Source of the DNA: Methyloversatilis thermotolerans
Lineage (GTDB): Bacteria > Pseudomonadota > Gammaproteobacteria > Burkholderiales > Rhodocyclaceae
NCBI RefSeq assembly: GCF_000372885.1
Contig: NZ_KB889967.1
Span: 3,970,060-4,034,059 of the forward strand
Direction of reading: 5' to 3'
DNA length: 64,000 nucleotides
Shown one piece after another: positions 1 through 10,452 of this stretch. The number at the start of each line of letters is the position of its first letter. Position 1 is the stretch's first letter. Position numbers and translations under genes: made by a program. Below the pieces are notes generated by a model that ran no database searches, had not been told where the DNA came from, and was given only the letters and a program-made list of their open reading frames with translations.

Positions 1-420
1 GAGGCGGGTGAAGTTCTGCGCGAGTTTCGTGTCAGCGCCGATCAGCTGTCGCAGTTCAAGGCGGGTGATGTCATCAGCCCGGCGACGGTTTTCCAGGTGG
101 GGCAAAAGGTCGATGTGACGGGTACGTCCATCGGCAAGGGCTTCGCTGGTGCCATCAAGCGGCACAACTTCTCGTCCAACCGTGCGTCGCACGGCAACTC
201 GATTTCGCACAACTCTCCGGGTTCCATCGGTATGGCCCAGGATCCGGGTCGCGTGTTTCCGGGCAAGCGCATGGCGGGGCATCTTGGTGATGCCAGGCGC
301 ACGCAGCAGGGGCTCGAGGTCGTGCGTATCGACGAGGCCCGTCAGCTGCTGCTCATCAAGGGCGCAATTCCGGGTTCCAAGGGCGGGGACGTGATCGTCC
401 TGCCGGCGGTCAAGGGCTGA
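1..420 (+). CDS. rplC: 50S ribosomal protein L3, 3' part (start lies before the window)
   Basis: The open frame runs from base 1 and encodes the last 139 residues of L3, a 23S rRNA-binding protein near the peptidyl transferase centre. The long basic loop is recognisable from [14 protein letters not shown] and the following [12 protein letters not shown]. The glutamine that PrmB methylates in E. coli (Gln150) is matched by the Gln in GMAQDPG, so the modification site is kept. The gene is followed after 10 nt by rplD, the usual S10-operon order. The N-terminal third is missing only because the window starts inside the gene. Confidence 0.97.
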   Translation, partial: EAGEVLREFRVSADQLSQFKAGDVISPATVFQVGQKVDVTGTSIGKGFAGAIKRHNFSSNRASHGNSISHNSPGSIGMAQDPGRVFPGKRMAGHLGDARRTQQGLEVVRIDEARQLLLIKGAIPGSKGGDVIVLPAVKG

Positions 421-430
421 GGAGAGCGCG

Positions 431-1054
431 ATGGCTGAATTGAAAGTTTTGAACGACGCGGGGCAGCAGGCATCCACAGTGCAGGCGCCGGATGCGCTGT
501 TCGCGCGTGAGTACAATGAGGCGCTGGTGCACCAGCTGGTGGTGGCTTATCAGGCCAATGCGCGCCAGGGAACGCGTGCGCAGAAGGACCGTACTCTCGT
601 CAAGCACACCACGCGCAAGCCGTGGCGTCAGAAGGGTACCGGCCGTGCGCGCGCCGGTATGTCATCCAGCCCGTTGTGGCGTGGTGGCGGTCGCATCTTC
701 CCGAATCTGCCGGAAGAGAACTTCTCGCAAAAGGTCAATCGCAAGATGTATCGCGCCGGCATTGCGACCATCCTGTCGCAGCTCGCGCGCGAGGATCGCA
801 TTGCCGTGGTGGAGAGCTTCAATGTCGAGGCGCCCAAGACAAAGCTGCTGTCGAGCAAACTCAAGGGGATGGGTCTTGAGTCTGTTCTCGTGATTACTGA
901 CGAGCTCGACGAGAACCTCTTCCTGTCGTCACGCAATCTGCACAACGTGCTGGTGCTCGAGGCGCACGAGACGGATCCGGTGTCGCTCATCCGCTTCGGC
1001 AAGGTGCTGGTCACCCGTAGCGCGATGAGTAAATTCGAGGAGATGTGGGCATGA
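431..1054 (+). CDS. rplD: 50S ribosomal protein L4
   Basis: 207 residues, against about 201 in E. coli. The conserved exit-tunnel loop [12 protein letters not shown] is at residues 65-76. L4 binds 23S rRNA domain I. In E. coli it also represses the S10 operon through the leader; that leader lies outside this window. A purine-rich GGAGAG precedes the ATG. The stop overlaps the rplW start (ATGA), which suggests coupled translation. Confidence 0.98.
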   Translation: MAELKVLNDAGQQASTVQAPDALFAREYNEALVHQLVVAYQANARQGTRAQKDRTLVKHTTRKPWRQKGTGRARAGMSSSPLWRGGGRIFPNLPEENFSQKVNRKMYRAGIATILSQLAREDRIAVVESFNVEAPKTKLLSSKLKGMGLESVLVITDELDENLFLSSRNLHNVLVLEAHETDPVSLIRFGKVLVTRSAMSKFEEMWA

Positions 1055-1376
1055 GCAACTTTTCGCAGGAAAGGCTGATGCAGGTTCTGCTCGCGCCGCA
1101 GATTTCCGAGAAGGCAACCTTCATCGCCGACCGCAACAACCAGGTTGTATTCAAGGTGGCTTCCGACGCGACGAAGCCTGAGATCAAGGCGGCTGTCGAG
1201 TTGCTGTTCAGCAAGCCGGACAACAAGATTGAGGTTCTGTCGGTCCAGGTCCTGAATGTCAAGGGCAAGGTCAAGCGTTTCGGTCGTACGTTTGGCCGGC
1301 GTAGCGACTGGAAGAAAGCCTTTGTCCGCATCAAGCCTGGTCAGGACATCGAGTTCGCTGAAGGAGGGGCTGTCTG

Positions 1377-1377
<1 letters not shown>
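1051..1377 (+). CDS. rplW: 50S ribosomal protein L23
   Basis: 108 residues starting at the ATG that overlaps the rplD stop; this start gives an N-terminus ([14 protein letters not shown]) that aligns with L23 and is preferred over an in-frame start 6 nt upstream. The family core is clear ([20 protein letters not shown], then [13 protein letters not shown]). L23 lies at the polypeptide exit and docks trigger factor and SRP. The stop TGA shares a base with the rplB ATG (TGATG). Confidence 0.98.
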
Positions 1378-2204
<827 letters not shown>

Positions 2205-2214
2205 GAGGTAGGCA

Positions 2215-2490
2215 ATGGCACGTTCAATCAAGAAAGGCCCGTTCGTCGACGCCCACCTGATGGCCAAGGTGGATGCTGCTCGCGCGTCCAACGACAAGCG
2301 TCCGATCAAGACCTGGTCGCGTCGTTCGACCGTTCTGCCGGATTTCATCGGTCTGACCATCGCGGTGCATAACGGCCGTCAGCACATTCCGGTCTATGTC
2401 TCGGAAAACATGGTCGGTCACAAGCTGGGCGAGTTCGCGCTGACCCGTACGTTCAAGGGTCATACCGCGGGCAAGAAGGCCAAGAAGTAA
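2215..2490 (+). CDS. rpsS: 30S ribosomal protein S19
   Basis: 91 residues, E. coli 92. The start [15 protein letters not shown] and the core [20 protein letters not shown] are diagnostic. S19 forms a complex with S13 in the 30S head near the A-site tRNA. AAGAGGTAGGCA before the ATG supplies the ribosome binding site. It sits between rplB and rplV as in other S10 operons. Confidence 0.98.
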   Translation: MARSIKKGPFVDAHLMAKVDAARASNDKRPIKTWSRRSTVLPDFIGLTIAVHNGRQHIPVYVSENMVGHKLGEFALTRTFKGHTAGKKAKK

Positions 2491-2502
2491 GGAGCGATGA
2501 CA

Positions 2503-2832
2503 ATGGAAACCCGTGCAAATCTCCGCGGTGTGCGTCTTTCGGCGCAGAAAGGTCGGCTCGTCGCTGATCTGATCCGCGGCAAGTCGGTCAGTCAGGCTCT
2601 CAACATTCTGACTTTCAGCCCGAAGAAGGGCGCGAAGATCATCAAGAAGGTGGTCGAGTCCGCGATCGCGAACGCCGAACACAATGACGGTGCCGATATC
2701 GACGCCCTCAAGGTAAAGACCATTTACGTGGAAAAGGGTGTGGTGCTGAAGCGCTTCACCGCCCGGGCCAAGGGTCGCGGCAATCGCATCATCAAGCCGA
2801 CCTGCCACGTGTTCGTCACGGTTGGAGACTGA
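2503..2832 (+). CDS. rplV: 50S ribosomal protein L22
   Basis: 109 residues when started at the second of two close in-frame ATGs (2497 and 2503). The second is preferred because GGAG at 2491-2494 is 8 nt from it but only 2 nt from the first, and because METRANLRG matches L22 N-termini. The C-terminal hairpin that lines the exit tunnel is seen in [20 protein letters not shown]. In E. coli changes in this loop affect macrolide sensitivity. Confidence 0.96.
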   Translation: METRANLRGVRLSAQKGRLVADLIRGKSVSQALNILTFSPKKGAKIIKKVVESAIANAEHNDGADIDALKVKTIYVEKGVVLKRFTARAKGRGNRIIKPTCHVFVTVGD

Positions 2833-2837
2833 AGGTT

Positions 2838-3692
2838 ATGGGACAGAAGATTCATCCGACCGGCTTCCGTCTGGCGGTCACGCATAATTGGGCGTCGCGC
2901 TGGTTTGCGACCAGCAAGGACTTTCCTCGCATGCTCAATCAGGACCTCGAAGTCCGTGCGTTCCTGAAGAAGAAGCTGGCGCACGCTTCTGTGGGGCGTG
3001 TCGTGATCGAGCGCCCCGCGAAAAACGCGCGTATTACGGTGTTCTCGGCCCGACCAGGCGTGGTGATCGGCAAGAAGGGCGAAGAGATCGAGATCATCAA
3101 GGCTCAGCTGGGCAAGATGATGGGCGTGCCGGTGCATGTGAATATCGAGGAAATCCGCAAGCCGGAGATTGATGCTCAGCTCATCGCTGACTCCATCGCC
3201 CAGCAGCTCGAGAAGCGCATCATGTTCCGGCGGGCGATGAAGCGCGCGATGCAGAACGCGATGCGTCTGGGCGCACAGGGCATAAAGATCATGTCGTCCG
3301 GACGTCTGAACGGCATCGAAATTGCCCGTCGCGAGTGGTATCGCGAAGGTCGTGTGCCGCTGCATACCCTGCGCGCGGACATCGATTACGGCACCTCGGA
3401 AGCCAAGACCACATACGGTGTCATCGGTATCAAGGTGTGGGTGTTCAAGGGTGAAATGCTCGCCCGCGGCGAAGCGCCTGTCGTAACCGAAGAAGCCGAC
3501 AATGCACGTCGCCCGCGCCGCGATGCCCGCCGTCCGGAGGGTGACAACCGTCCGGCTGGTCGCCGTCCGGCCCGCGATGGCAAGCCCGAAGGCGGCGCAC
3601 CGGCAGGTGATGCCGATGTGAAGTCCACTCAGAAACGAGTCAGAAAGTCAGGAGCTAACAATGCTGCAGCCGGCGAGAAGGAAGTATCGTAA
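2838..3692 (+). CDS. rpsC: 30S ribosomal protein S3 with C-terminal extension
   Basis: 284 residues, about 50 longer than E. coli S3 (233). The first 210 or so residues are a normal S3: N-terminal [14 protein letters not shown] domain with [17 protein letters not shown] and the C-terminal domain with [20 protein letters not shown]. The tail, from about residue 220, is low-complexity and rich in Arg, Pro, Asp and Gly. The last 32 nt overlap the start of rplP at 3661, an unusually long overlap for this operon. S3 lies at the mRNA entry channel of the 30S subunit. Confidence 0.97.
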   Translation: MGQKIHPTGFRLAVTHNWASRWFATSKDFPRMLNQDLEVRAFLKKKLAHASVGRVVIERPAKNARITVFSARPGVVIGKKGEEIEIIKAQLGKMMGVPVHVNIEEIRKPEIDAQLIADSIAQQLEKRIMFRRAMKRAMQNAMRLGAQGIKIMSSGRLNGIEIARREWYREGRVPLHTLRADIDYGTSEAKTTYGVIGIKVWVFKGEMLARGEAPVVTEEADNARRPRRDARRPEGDNRPAGRRPARDGKPEGGAPAGDADVKSTQKRVRKSGANNAAAGEKEVS

Positions 3693-4074
3693 GGAGCAGA
3701 AGGGCCGCAACAAGGGCCTCGCCACCCGCGGCACCAAGGTTTCCTTTGGCGAGTACGGTCTCAAGGCAACGTCGCGTGGGCGTCTGACGGCACGTCAGAT
3801 CGAGTCCGCTCGTCGCGCCATGACGCGTCACATCAAGCGCGGCGGCCGTATCTGGATTCGCATTTTCCCGGACAAGCCGATTTCGGAAAAGCCGGCGGAA
3901 GTGCGTATGGGTAACGGTAAGGGCAACCCGGAGTACTGGGTTGCTGAAATTCAGCCGGGCAAGGTGCTTTACGAGATGGACGGCGTCGACGAGGCGCTGG
4001 CGCGCGAGGCGTTTCGCCTGGCGGCGGCCAAGCTTCCGCTCGAGACCACCTTTGTCGTGCGACAGCTGGGGTAA
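3661..4074 (+). CDS. rplP: 50S ribosomal protein L16
   Basis: 137 residues, E. coli 136. [19 protein letters not shown] is a standard L16 start, and an AGGAG lies 8 nt upstream inside the end of rpsC. The arginine hydroxylated by the YcfD/RoxA oxygenase in E. coli (Arg81) corresponds to Arg82 in the motif VRMGNGKG. L16 helps form the A-site side of the 50S subunit. The start of the gene is read in a second frame over the last 32 nt of rpsC. Confidence 0.98.
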   Translation: MLQPARRKYRKEQKGRNKGLATRGTKVSFGEYGLKATSRGRLTARQIESARRAMTRHIKRGGRIWIRIFPDKPISEKPAEVRMGNGKGNPEYWVAEIQPGKVLYEMDGVDEALAREAFRLAAAKLPLETTFVVRQLG

Positions 4075-4077
4075 GCG

Positions 4078-4272
4078 ATGAAAGCCAAGGATCTGCGGAC
4101 AAAGGACGCCGCCGAGTTGAACAAGGAGCTGCTGGATCTGATGAAGGCGCAGTTTTCGATGCGCATGCAGAAGGCCACCCAACAGCTGACCAATACGAGC
4201 CAGCTCAAGTCGGTTCGACGCGACATCGCGCGCATCCGTACCGTGCTGCAACAGAAAGCGAGTGCGAAATGA
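4078..4272 (+). CDS. rpmC: 50S ribosomal protein L29
   Basis: 64 residues, E. coli 63. An all-helical L29: [20 protein letters not shown], then the [11 protein letters not shown] motif typical of the family C-terminal helix. It binds 23S rRNA next to the exit tunnel beside L23. It starts 3 nt after rplP and its stop overlaps the rpsQ ATG by 4 nt. Confidence 0.97.
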   Translation: MKAKDLRTKDAAELNKELLDLMKAQFSMRMQKATQQLTNTSQLKSVRRDIARIRTVLQQKASAK

Positions 4273-4538
4273 GTGAGACCAATCAAAAGGTCCATCGCAC
4301 GCTGGTCGGCCGCGTGGTCAGCGACAAGATGGACAAGACGGTGACCGTGCTGGTCGAGCGCCGAGTGAAGCACCCGCTGTACGGCAAGGTGATCATGCGT
4401 TCAAAGAAGTATCACGCACATGTGGAGGGCCTCGAAGCGCATGAAGGCGATCTGGTCGAGATCGAAGAGTGCCGTCCGATCAGCCGTACCAAGGCGTGGA
4501 AGGTCACCCAGGTCGTCGAGCAGGCGCGTGTGATCTGA
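4269..4538 (+). CDS. rpsQ: 30S ribosomal protein S17
   Basis: 89 residues, E. coli 84. An OB-fold S17: [20 protein letters not shown] at the start, [19 protein letters not shown] in the middle, and the signature [16 protein letters not shown]. It binds the 5' domain of 16S rRNA early in assembly. It is the last gene of the S10-type block; 157 nt separate it from rplN. Confidence 0.98.
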   Translation: MSETNQKVHRTLVGRVVSDKMDKTVTVLVERRVKHPLYGKVIMRSKKYHAHVEGLEAHEGDLVEIEECRPISRTKAWKVTQVVEQARVI

Positions 4539-4563
4539 CGTTGGGTTGTAGAAGGGGGGGGGC

Positions 4564-4592
4564 TTGATCAGTCCCTCCCTGCGTGCTATTGT
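4564..4592 (+). promoter_or_regulatory. candidate sigma-70 promoter for the spc-type block (rplN onward)
   Basis: TTGATC (4564-4569) and TATTGT (4587-4592) are separated by 17 nt, each matching 4 of 6 consensus bases, and a TG at 4584-4585 gives an extended -10. It lies in the 157-nt gap before rplN, where E. coli has its spc promoter. A run of nine G (4554-4562) can pair with CCCTCCC (4573-4579), and the loop contains the proposed -35. The assignment is inferred from sequence only. Confidence 0.45.
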
Positions 4593-4695
4593 TGCATGCT
4601 TTGCTTCACCGAGCCTAAAGGTTTCGCTGGGCTCGTCCACACCCTGACGGGTCCAAGACTGACCGCTTTTGAGCGGGATAAGTTGGAGATAAGAA

Positions 4696-5064
4696 ATGAT
4701 CCAGATGCAATCCATGCTGAACGTCGCCGATAACACCGGTGCGCGCGCTGTCATGTGTATCAAGGTGCTTGGGGGTTCCAAGCGTCGCTACGCCGGTATC
4801 GGTGACGTGATCAAGGTCAGCATCAAGGATGCTGCTCCTCGTGGTCGCGTGAAGAAGGGCGAAGTCTACAACGCGGTGGTGGTGCGTACCGCCAAGGGTG
4901 TGCGTCGTCCCGATGGTTCGCTCGTGAAGTTCGATGGCAACGCCGCTGTGCTGTTGAACAACAAGCTCGAGCCCATCGGCACCCGCATTTTCGGCCCGGT
5001 CACGCGCGAGCTGCGTGGTGAGCGTTTCATGAAGATCGTGTCGCTGGCGCCTGAAGTGCTCTGA
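4696..5064 (+). CDS. rplN: 50S ribosomal protein L14
   Basis: 122 residues, E. coli 123. [20 protein letters not shown] is the standard start, and GAVVLLNN-type and GPVTRELR motifs follow (here [20 protein letters not shown]). L14 sits at the intersubunit face and contacts 16S rRNA; RsfS binds it in starvation. GGAGATAAGAA precedes the ATG. First gene after the spc-type gap. Confidence 0.98.
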   Translation: MIQMQSMLNVADNTGARAVMCIKVLGGSKRRYAGIGDVIKVSIKDAAPRGRVKKGEVYNAVVVRTAKGVRRPDGSLVKFDGNAAVLLNNKLEPIGTRIFGPVTRELRGERFMKIVSLAPEVL

Positions 5065-5082
5065 GGCCGGCTGGAGAGTCAG

Positions 5083-5400
5083 ATGGAAAAGATTCGCAAG
5101 GGCGATGAAGTGATTGTGTTGACTGGCAAGGATCGCGGTCGTCGCGGGACTGTGCTGCGTCGCGTTGATGAGCGTTCGGTTGTTGTCGAGGGCGTCAATC
5201 GTGCCAAGAAGCATCAGCGCCCGAACCCGATGAAGGGTCAGCAGGGTGGCATCGTCGAAAAGGAAATGCCGATCGACATCTCGAATATCGCCCTGTTCAA
5301 CCCGGCTACCAGCAAGGGTGACCGGGTGGGGGTCAAGACGCTTGAGGATGGCACTCGCGTGCGCTTCTTCAAGTCGAATGGCGAGTTGGTCAAGGCTTAA
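5083..5400 (+). CDS. rplX: 50S ribosomal protein L24
   Basis: 105 residues, E. coli 104. The KOW motif is at the N-terminus ([20 protein letters not shown]). L24 starts 50S assembly by binding the 5' end of 23S rRNA. GGAGAGTCAG lies before the ATG. Followed by rplE with a 9-nt gap. Confidence 0.98.
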   Translation: MEKIRKGDEVIVLTGKDRGRRGTVLRRVDERSVVVEGVNRAKKHQRPNPMKGQQGGIVEKEMPIDISNIALFNPATSKGDRVGVKTLEDGTRVRFFKSNGELVKA

Positions 5401-5409
5401 GGAATGACG

Positions 5410-5949
5410 ATGGCGCGCTTGCAAGAATTCTACAAAGCGACCGTGGTGGGCGATCTGACGACTCGCTTCGGTTACAAGTCCGTGATGGAAGTGCCGCGAA
5501 TCACCAAGATCACTCTGAATATGGGTGTCGGTGAAGCAGTCGGCGACAAGAAGGTGCTTGAGCACGCGGTCGGTGATATGACAAAGATTGCCGGTCAGAA
5601 GCCGGTGGTCACCAAGGCCCGCAAGGCTATTGCCGGGTTCAAGATCCGCGAGGGCTATCCCATCGGTTGCATGGTGACCCTGCGCGGGCCGCGCATGTTC
5701 GAATTCCTTGATCGCCTGATCACGGTCGCAATGCCGCGAGTCCGCGATTTTCGCGGGGTGTCGGGCAAGGGGTTTGATGGTCGCGGTAACTACAATATCG
5801 GCATCAAGGAACAGATCATCTTCCCCGAAATCGAGTACGACAAGGTCGACAAGGTTCGCGGGATGAATATCAGCATCACGACGACTGCGAAGACGGACGA
5901 GGAGGCAAAGGCTCTGCTCGCCGCGTTCAAGTTCCCGTTCAAGAATTGA
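5410..5949 (+). CDS. rplE: 50S ribosomal protein L5
   Basis: 179 residues, exactly the E. coli length, when started at 5410. An in-frame ATG 6 nt upstream (5404) is too close to TAAGGA to be likely; MARLQEFYK matches L5 N-termini. Conserved blocks [17 protein letters not shown] and [19 protein letters not shown] are present. L5 carries 5S rRNA into the 50S subunit and contacts the P-site tRNA. Confidence 0.97.
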   Translation: MARLQEFYKATVVGDLTTRFGYKSVMEVPRITKITLNMGVGEAVGDKKVLEHAVGDMTKIAGQKPVVTKARKAIAGFKIREGYPIGCMVTLRGPRMFEFLDRLITVAMPRVRDFRGVSGKGFDGRGNYNIGIKEQIIFPEIEYDKVDKVRGMNISITTTAKTDEEAKALLAAFKFPFKN

Positions 5950-5956
5950 GGTTGCC

Positions 5957-6262
5957 ATGGCCAAGTTGGCGTTGAAGAACCGTGAAGCAAAGCGCGAGAA
6001 GCTCGTGGCCAAGTTCGCTGCGAGGCGTGCTGCGCTGGAAGCCGTGATCGCCGATCAGTCGGTCAGCGAGGAGGAGCGCATGGCCGCCCGACTGAAGATC
6101 CAGTCGCTGCCGCGCAACGCGAATCCTACTCGTCTGCGCAATCGTTGTGAGCAGACGGGGCGTCCGCGCGGTGTGTTCCGCAAGTTCGGTCTGTGCCGCA
6201 ACAAGTTGCGCGAGGCGGCCTTCCGGGGTGAAGTGCCCGGCATGGTCAAGGCAAGTTGGTAA
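5957..6262 (+). CDS. rpsN: 30S ribosomal protein S14, zinc-independent long form
   Basis: 101 residues, the long C-minus form. It has only two cysteines ([11 protein letters not shown] and [16 protein letters not shown]), so the four-cysteine zinc site of short S14 proteins is absent. S14 is a late-assembling 30S head protein. It starts 7 nt after rplE. Confidence 0.98.
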   Translation: MAKLALKNREAKREKLVAKFAARRAALEAVIADQSVSEEERMAARLKIQSLPRNANPTRLRNRCEQTGRPRGVFRKFGLCRNKLREAAFRGEVPGMVKASW

Positions 6263-6274
6263 CAGGGGTACAAG

Positions 6275-6670
6275 ATGAGCATGAGTGATCCGATTGCGGA
6301 CATGCTGACCCGCATCCGCAATGCACAGATGGCGCAGAAGAACTCTGTTGTCATGCCCTCTTCGAAGCTGAAGGTGGCGATTGCCGGTGTGCTGCAGTCC
6401 GAAGGTTATATCGATGGTTTCAACGTGCGCTCGGCGGATGGCAAGGCCGAACTCGAGCTTTCTTTGAAGTACTACTCCGGACGCCCGGTCATCGAGCGTA
6501 TCGAGCGTGTCAGTCGCCCTGGCCTGCGCGTCTATCGCGGTACCGATGAACTCCCGCGTGTCATGAATGGCCTTGGTGTCGCGATCGTGTCGACGCCGCG
6601 TGGCGTGATGACTGATCGCAAGGCGCGCGCCGAGAAGGTTGGCGGCGAAGTGCTGTGCATCGTGGCCTGA
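6275..6670 (+). CDS. rpsH: 30S ribosomal protein S8
   Basis: 131 residues, E. coli 130. [16 protein letters not shown] is the normal start, so the first ATG is used. The C-terminal RNA-binding signature [20 protein letters not shown] is intact. S8 organises the central domain of 16S rRNA, and in E. coli also represses the spc operon by binding mRNA near rplE; no such site was identified here by eye. Confidence 0.98.
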   Translation: MSMSDPIADMLTRIRNAQMAQKNSVVMPSSKLKVAIAGVLQSEGYIDGFNVRSADGKAELELSLKYYSGRPVIERIERVSRPGLRVYRGTDELPRVMNGLGVAIVSTPRGVMTDRKARAEKVGGEVLCIVA

Positions 6671-6680
6671 GGAATAGAAC

Positions 6681-7214
6681 ATGTCACGTATCGCAAAGAA
6701 TCCAGTCGTGCTCCCGAAGGGAGTCGAGGTCGCGCTGAAGAATGGCGAGCTGTCGGTGAAAGGCCCGCTCGGTCAGATCACTCGCGCCATGCATCCTGCC
6801 GTTGCCGTGACGGTCGATGGCGGAGAGGTCCGGTTTGCGCAGATCGAGGGCGCCGAGAACACCAAGGCGCTTTCCGGCACGATGCGCGCACTGGTCGCCA
6901 ATATGGTGACTGGTGTCACGCAAGGTTTTGAGCGCAAGCTCATGCTTGTCGGCGTCGGTTACAAAGCTCAGGCACAAGGCGACAAGTTGAATCTTTCGCT
7001 TGGTTTCTCGCATCCGGTTGTGCACTCGATGCCGGCCGGCATCAAGGTCGAGACTCCAGCGCAAACCGAAATCCGCATCAAGGGTGTGGACAAGCAGCTG
7101 GTCGGTCAGGTCGCCGCGGAGATCCGTGCGTACCGCCAGCCCGAGCCATACAAGGGCAAGGGCGTGCGCTACTCGGACGAAGTGGTTGTTATCAAAGAGA
7201 CCAAGAAGAAGTAA
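6681..7214 (+). CDS. rplF: 50S ribosomal protein L6
   Basis: 177 residues, same as E. coli. [17 protein letters not shown] opens the first of two similar domains; the C-terminal block [20 protein letters not shown] is the family signature. L6 lies near the sarcin-ricin loop and factor-binding site. Ten nt separate it from rpsH. Confidence 0.98.
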   Translation: MSRIAKNPVVLPKGVEVALKNGELSVKGPLGQITRAMHPAVAVTVDGGEVRFAQIEGAENTKALSGTMRALVANMVTGVTQGFERKLMLVGVGYKAQAQGDKLNLSLGFSHPVVHSMPAGIKVETPAQTEIRIKGVDKQLVGQVAAEIRAYRQPEPYKGKGVRYSDEVVVIKETKKK

Positions 7215-7225
7215 GGGTGACGAAC

Positions 7226-7579
7226 ATGGACAAGAACATCTCCCGTCTGCGCCGTTCCCGCCAGACCCGTGCGCGCATCGCCCAGCTGAAGGCTGTCCGT
7301 CTGTCGGTTCATCGAAGCAACAGCCACATTTACGCCCAGGTGTACTCCGGGTGCGGCACGCGCGTGCTGGCGGCTGCGTCGACGGTCGAGGAGTCGGTGC
7401 GCAAGGAAGTGAGCAGCGGTGGCAATGTGAAGGCGGCTACGCTCGTCGGCAAGTTGATCGCCGAGCGTGCCCGCGCCCAGGGTATCGAGCAGGTTGCATT
7501 CGACCGCGGCGGCTTCAAGTATCACGGCCGTATCAAGGCGCTCGCTGAGGCCGCCCGCGAAGGCGGTCTCAAGTTCTAA
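7226..7579 (+). CDS. rplR: 50S ribosomal protein L18
   Basis: 117 residues, the E. coli length. The ATG at 7226 ([18 protein letters not shown]) is chosen over an in-frame GTG at 7217, because the upstream AAGGG is too near the GTG. The basic N-terminus and the C-terminal [20 protein letters not shown] are typical. L18 binds 5S rRNA with L5 and L25. Confidence 0.97.
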   Translation: MDKNISRLRRSRQTRARIAQLKAVRLSVHRSNSHIYAQVYSGCGTRVLAAASTVEESVRKEVSSGGNVKAATLVGKLIAERARAQGIEQVAFDRGGFKYHGRIKALAEAAREGGLKF

Positions 7580-7599
7580 CTGATCAGGCGACTCAAGCG

Positions 7600-8124
7600 A
7601 TGGCTAAACCGCAACGCAAGCAAAACCAGGCCCAGGAAGAACGCGACGACGGCCTGCGTGAAAAGATGGTGTCGATCAACCGTGTCACGAAGGTTGTGAA
7701 GGGTGGTCGTATTCTGGGTTTCGCCGCCCTTACCGTGGTTGGTGATGGCGATGGCGGGATCGGCATGGGCAAGGGCAAGGCGCGCGAAGTGCCTGTCGCG
7801 GTCCAGAAAGCGATGGAAGAAGCGCGCCGCAAGATGGTTCGGGTAAGCCTGAAGGAAGGCAGTTTCCACCATCCGGTCATCGGGCATCATGGCGCATCCA
7901 CTGTGCTGATACAGCCTGCTGCGGCCGGTACAGGCATCATCGCCGGCGGTCCGATGCGGGCGGTATTCGAGGTGATGGGTGTCACCGATGTGGTGGCGAA
8001 GTCGCTGGGTTCCTCCAACCCCTACAACCTCGTGCGTGCGACGCTGGATGGACTGTTGCGCATGAGTACGCCGTCGGAGATTGCTGCCAAGCGCGGCAAG
8101 TCCGTCGCTGAAATTCTCGGCTGA
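7600..8124 (+). CDS. rpsE: 30S ribosomal protein S5
   Basis: 174 residues, E. coli 167, the extra residues being at the charged N-terminus. The double-stranded RNA-binding-like domain starts at about residue 20 ([19 protein letters not shown]), followed by [21 protein letters not shown]5 helps accuracy and mRNA unwinding at the entry channel. Confidence 0.98.
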   Translation: MAKPQRKQNQAQEERDDGLREKMVSINRVTKVVKGGRILGFAALTVVGDGDGGIGMGKGKAREVPVAVQKAMEEARRKMVRVSLKEGSFHHPVIGHHGASTVLIQPAAAGTGIIAGGPMRAVFEVMGVTDVVAKSLGSSNPYNLVRATLDGLLRMSTPSEIAAKRGKSVAEILG

Positions 8125-8132
8125 GGTGCGTC

Positions 8133-8318
8133 ATGGCTGCTGAAAAAACTCTGAAGGTCACGCTGATCAAGAGCCTGATCGGTCGCAAGCAGGATCATCG
8201 CGCGACTGTTCGCGGCCTGGGGCTGCGTCGGCTGCATCACACCGTGGTCCTTGAGGACACGCCCGCAGTGCGCGGCATGGTCACCAAGGTGTCCTACCTG
8301 CTGAAGGTCGAGGGTTAA
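8133..8318 (+). CDS. rpmD: 50S ribosomal protein L30
   Basis: 61 residues, E. coli 59. [20 protein letters not shown] and [20 protein letters not shown] are diagnostic. L30 binds 23S rRNA domain II and is absent from some lineages. Its stop abuts the rplO ATG directly (TAAATG). Confidence 0.97.
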   Translation: MAAEKTLKVTLIKSLIGRKQDHRATVRGLGLRRLHHTVVLEDTPAVRGMVTKVSYLLKVEG

Positions 8319-8750
8319 ATGGAACTGAATGACATCAAGCCCGGCGAGGGTTCCAAGCACGCCCGCCGGCGTGTCGGTCGCGGCATGGGTAGCGGTCTGG
8401 GCAAGACGTGCGGCCGCGGCCACAAGGGACAGAAGTCTCGTTCCGGCGGCTGGATCAAGGGTTTCGAAGGCGGCCAGATGCCGCTGCAGCGTCGACTGCC
8501 CAAGCGCGGTTTTACCTCTCTCACCCGCTTGCGCAACGAGGAAGTCAATCTTTCGTCGCTTTCCAGGCTGCCAGTCGAGGAAGTGGATCTTCTCGTCCTG
8601 AAGCAGTTCGGTCTGGTTTCTCGCGACGCCTTGTCGGCCAAGGTTGTGCTGTCCGGGGAAATCTCAAAGCGCGTCGTGCTCAAGGGCATCGGTGCGACCA
8701 AGGGCGCGCGGGCGGCGATCGAAGCTGCTGGCGGTCAGGTCGGAGACTGA
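8319..8750 (+). CDS. rplO: 50S ribosomal protein L15
   Basis: 143 residues, E. coli 144. The glycine- and arginine-rich N-terminal arm ([20 protein letters not shown]) that threads into 23S rRNA is followed by a globular domain ending in AAGGQVGD. It begins at the base after the rpmD stop and ends 5 nt before the secY start. Confidence 0.98.
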   Translation: MELNDIKPGEGSKHARRRVGRGMGSGLGKTCGRGHKGQKSRSGGWIKGFEGGQMPLQRRLPKRGFTSLTRLRNEEVNLSSLSRLPVEEVDLLVLKQFGLVSRDALSAKVVLSGEISKRVVLKGIGATKGARAAIEAAGGQVGD

Positions 8751-8755
8751 GACAG

Positions 8756-10081
8756 TTGGCTACCGCCGCCCAATCTGGTCGTAACGCAAAGTTCGGTGAT
8801 CTGTGGCGTCGCCTGTGGTTTCTTGCGGGTGCTCTGCTGGTCTATCGTATCGGTGCGCACATACCCGTCCCGGGCATTGATCCTGCGCGTCTGGCCGAAC
8901 TGTTCCAGGGGCAGCAAGGGGGCATTCTGGGCGTGTTCAACCTGTTTTCAGGGGGGGCACTCTCGCGCTTCACGATCTTTGCGCTTGGCATCATGCCGTA
9001 CATATCGGCTTCCATCATCATGCAGTTGCTCACCGTGGCGGTTCCGTCACTGGAGGCGCTGAAGAAGGAAGGCGAGGCGGGGCGGCGCAAGATCACGCAG
9101 TACACCCGATACGGGACGCTTGCGCTCGCGCTGTTTCAGGCGTTCGGCATTTCGGTTGCGCTGGAGTCGCAGCAGGGCCTGGTTCTGGACCCCGGAATGA
9201 TGTTCCGTTTCGTGACGATCTCGACGCTGATCACCGGTACGATGTTCCTGATGTGGTTGGGGGAACAGATCACCGAACGCGGAATAGGGAACGGTATTTC
9301 GATCATCATTTTCGCGGGCATCGCGGCTGGTTTGCCCGGTTCGATCGGGGGGCTGCTCGAACTGGTCCGCACGGGAGCGATGCACGAGCTTACGGCGCTG
9401 TTCATTGTTGCGCTTGTGGTTGCGGTGACTGCGGTGGTTGTGTTCGTGGAACGAGGACAACGAAAGATTCTGGTCAATTATGCCAAGCGCCAGGTCGGCA
9501 ACAAGGTGTATGGCGGACAGAGTTCGCACCTTCCCCTGAAGCTGAACATGGCTGGCGTGATTCCGCCGATCTTCGCGTCTTCGATCATCCTGTTCCCGGC
9601 AACTCTTGCGGGGTGGTTCGCTACGACGGACAGCACGCGCTGGCTTAAGGACCTTGCGGCGACGCTCGCTCCGGGGCAGCCGGTGTACGTGCTGCTGTAT
9701 GCCGCCGCGATTGTTTTCTTCTGCTTCTTCTACACGGCGCTCGTGTTCAATGCGCAGGAGACGGCGGACAACCTCAAGAAGCAGGGCGCATTCGTTCCGG
9801 GCATCCGTCCAGGCGAACAGACGGCCACGTTCATCGACAAGATCCTCTCCAGACTGACGCTTGTCGGTGCGGTATATATCACGCTGGTCTGCCTGCTGCC
9901 GGAGTTCCTGATCCTGAAGTGGAATGTGCCCTTCTATTTCGGTGGCACGTCCTTGCTGATCATCGTCGTGGTTACGATGGATTTCATGGCGCAGGTTCAG
10001 GCCTATGTGATGTCCCACCAGTACGAAAGCCTGCTCAAGAAGGCCAATTTCCGCGGCGGGGCCGGATTTCCGACGCGCTGA
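8756..10081 (+). CDS. secY: Sec translocase channel protein SecY, TTG start
   Basis: 441 residues from a TTG at 8756. This start gives [20 protein letters not shown], a normal SecY N-terminus; the frame is open further upstream but only inside rplO. GGAG lies 10 nt upstream. Ten membrane segments are expected and visible. Conserved blocks are [13 protein letters not shown] (first segment and plug region) and [16 protein letters not shown]. SecY forms the inner-membrane protein-conducting channel with SecE and SecG. Its place after rplO is the usual one. The TTG start may keep SecY yield low relative to the ribosomal proteins; that is inference. Confidence 0.96.
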   Translation: MATAAQSGRNAKFGDLWRRLWFLAGALLVYRIGAHIPVPGIDPARLAELFQGQQGGILGVFNLFSGGALSRFTIFALGIMPYISASIIMQLLTVAVPSLEALKKEGEAGRRKITQYTRYGTLALALFQAFGISVALESQQGLVLDPGMMFRFVTISTLITGTMFLMWLGEQITERGIGNGISIIIFAGIAAGLPGSIGGLLELVRTGAMHELTALFIVALVVAVTAVVVFVERGQRKILVNYAKRQVGNKVYGGQSSHLPLKLNMAGVIPPIFASSIILFPATLAGWFATTDSTRWLKDLAATLAPGQPVYVLLYAAAIVFFCFFYTALVFNAQETADNLKKQGAFVPGIRPGEQTATFIDKILSRLTLVGAVYITLVCLLPEFLILKWNVPFYFGGTSLLIIVVVTMDFMAQVQAYVMSHQYESLLKKANFRGGAGFPTR

Positions 10082-10087
10082 GTAGAT

Positions 10088-10306
10088 ATGTCCAAGGAAG
10101 ACGTCATTGAAATGCAGGGTGAGGTGGTTGAAACCCTGCCCAACGCAACGTTTCGCGTGAAGCTCGAAAACGGACATGTGGTTCTCGGGCACATATCCGG
10201 GAAGATGCGGATGCACTATATCCGCATTCTCCCGGGTGACAAGGTTACGGTGCAGCTCACGCCTTATGACCTCACCAAAGGTCGCATCGTGTTTCGCGCC
10301 AAGTAG
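10088..10306 (+). CDS. infA: translation initiation factor IF-1
   Basis: 72 residues, the standard length. One S1-type OB fold: [20 protein letters not shown], then [22 protein letters not shown]-1 blocks the A site of the 30S subunit during initiation. Location between secY and rpmJ is a common arrangement in betaproteobacteria; in E. coli infA is elsewhere. Six nt separate it from secY. Confidence 0.98.
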   Translation: MSKEDVIEMQGEVVETLPNATFRVKLENGHVVLGHISGKMRMHYIRILPGDKVTVQLTPYDLTKGRIVFRAK

Positions 10307-10338
10307 TTCCGGCGTTTGGTTCCAGTTGGAGAATCAGG

Positions 10339-10452
10339 ATGAAAGTCCAAGCTTCTGTTAAGCCCGTCTGCCGCAAGTGCAAAGTGATCCGTCGTCACGG
10401 CGTTGTTCGCATCATTTGCGCTGACCCGCGTCACAAGCAACGTCAAGGTTGA
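10339..10452 (+). CDS. rpmJ: 50S ribosomal protein L36, zinc-binding form
   Basis: 37 residues, starting [17 protein letters not shown]. The zinc ligands are complete: Cys11, Cys14, Cys27 and His32, so this is the C-plus form. It is the smallest 50S protein and lies near the peptidyl transferase centre. GGAGAATCAGG precedes the ATG. The stop codon lies within the right arm of a perfect 8-bp hairpin. Confidence 0.97.
   Translation: MKVQASVKPVCRKCKVIRRHGVVRIICADPRHKQRQG

Noticed and set aside
8408-8755. upstream extension of SecY inside rplO
   Set aside because: It overlaps L15 in another frame and does not resemble SecY; the TTG at 8756 gives the normal N-terminus.
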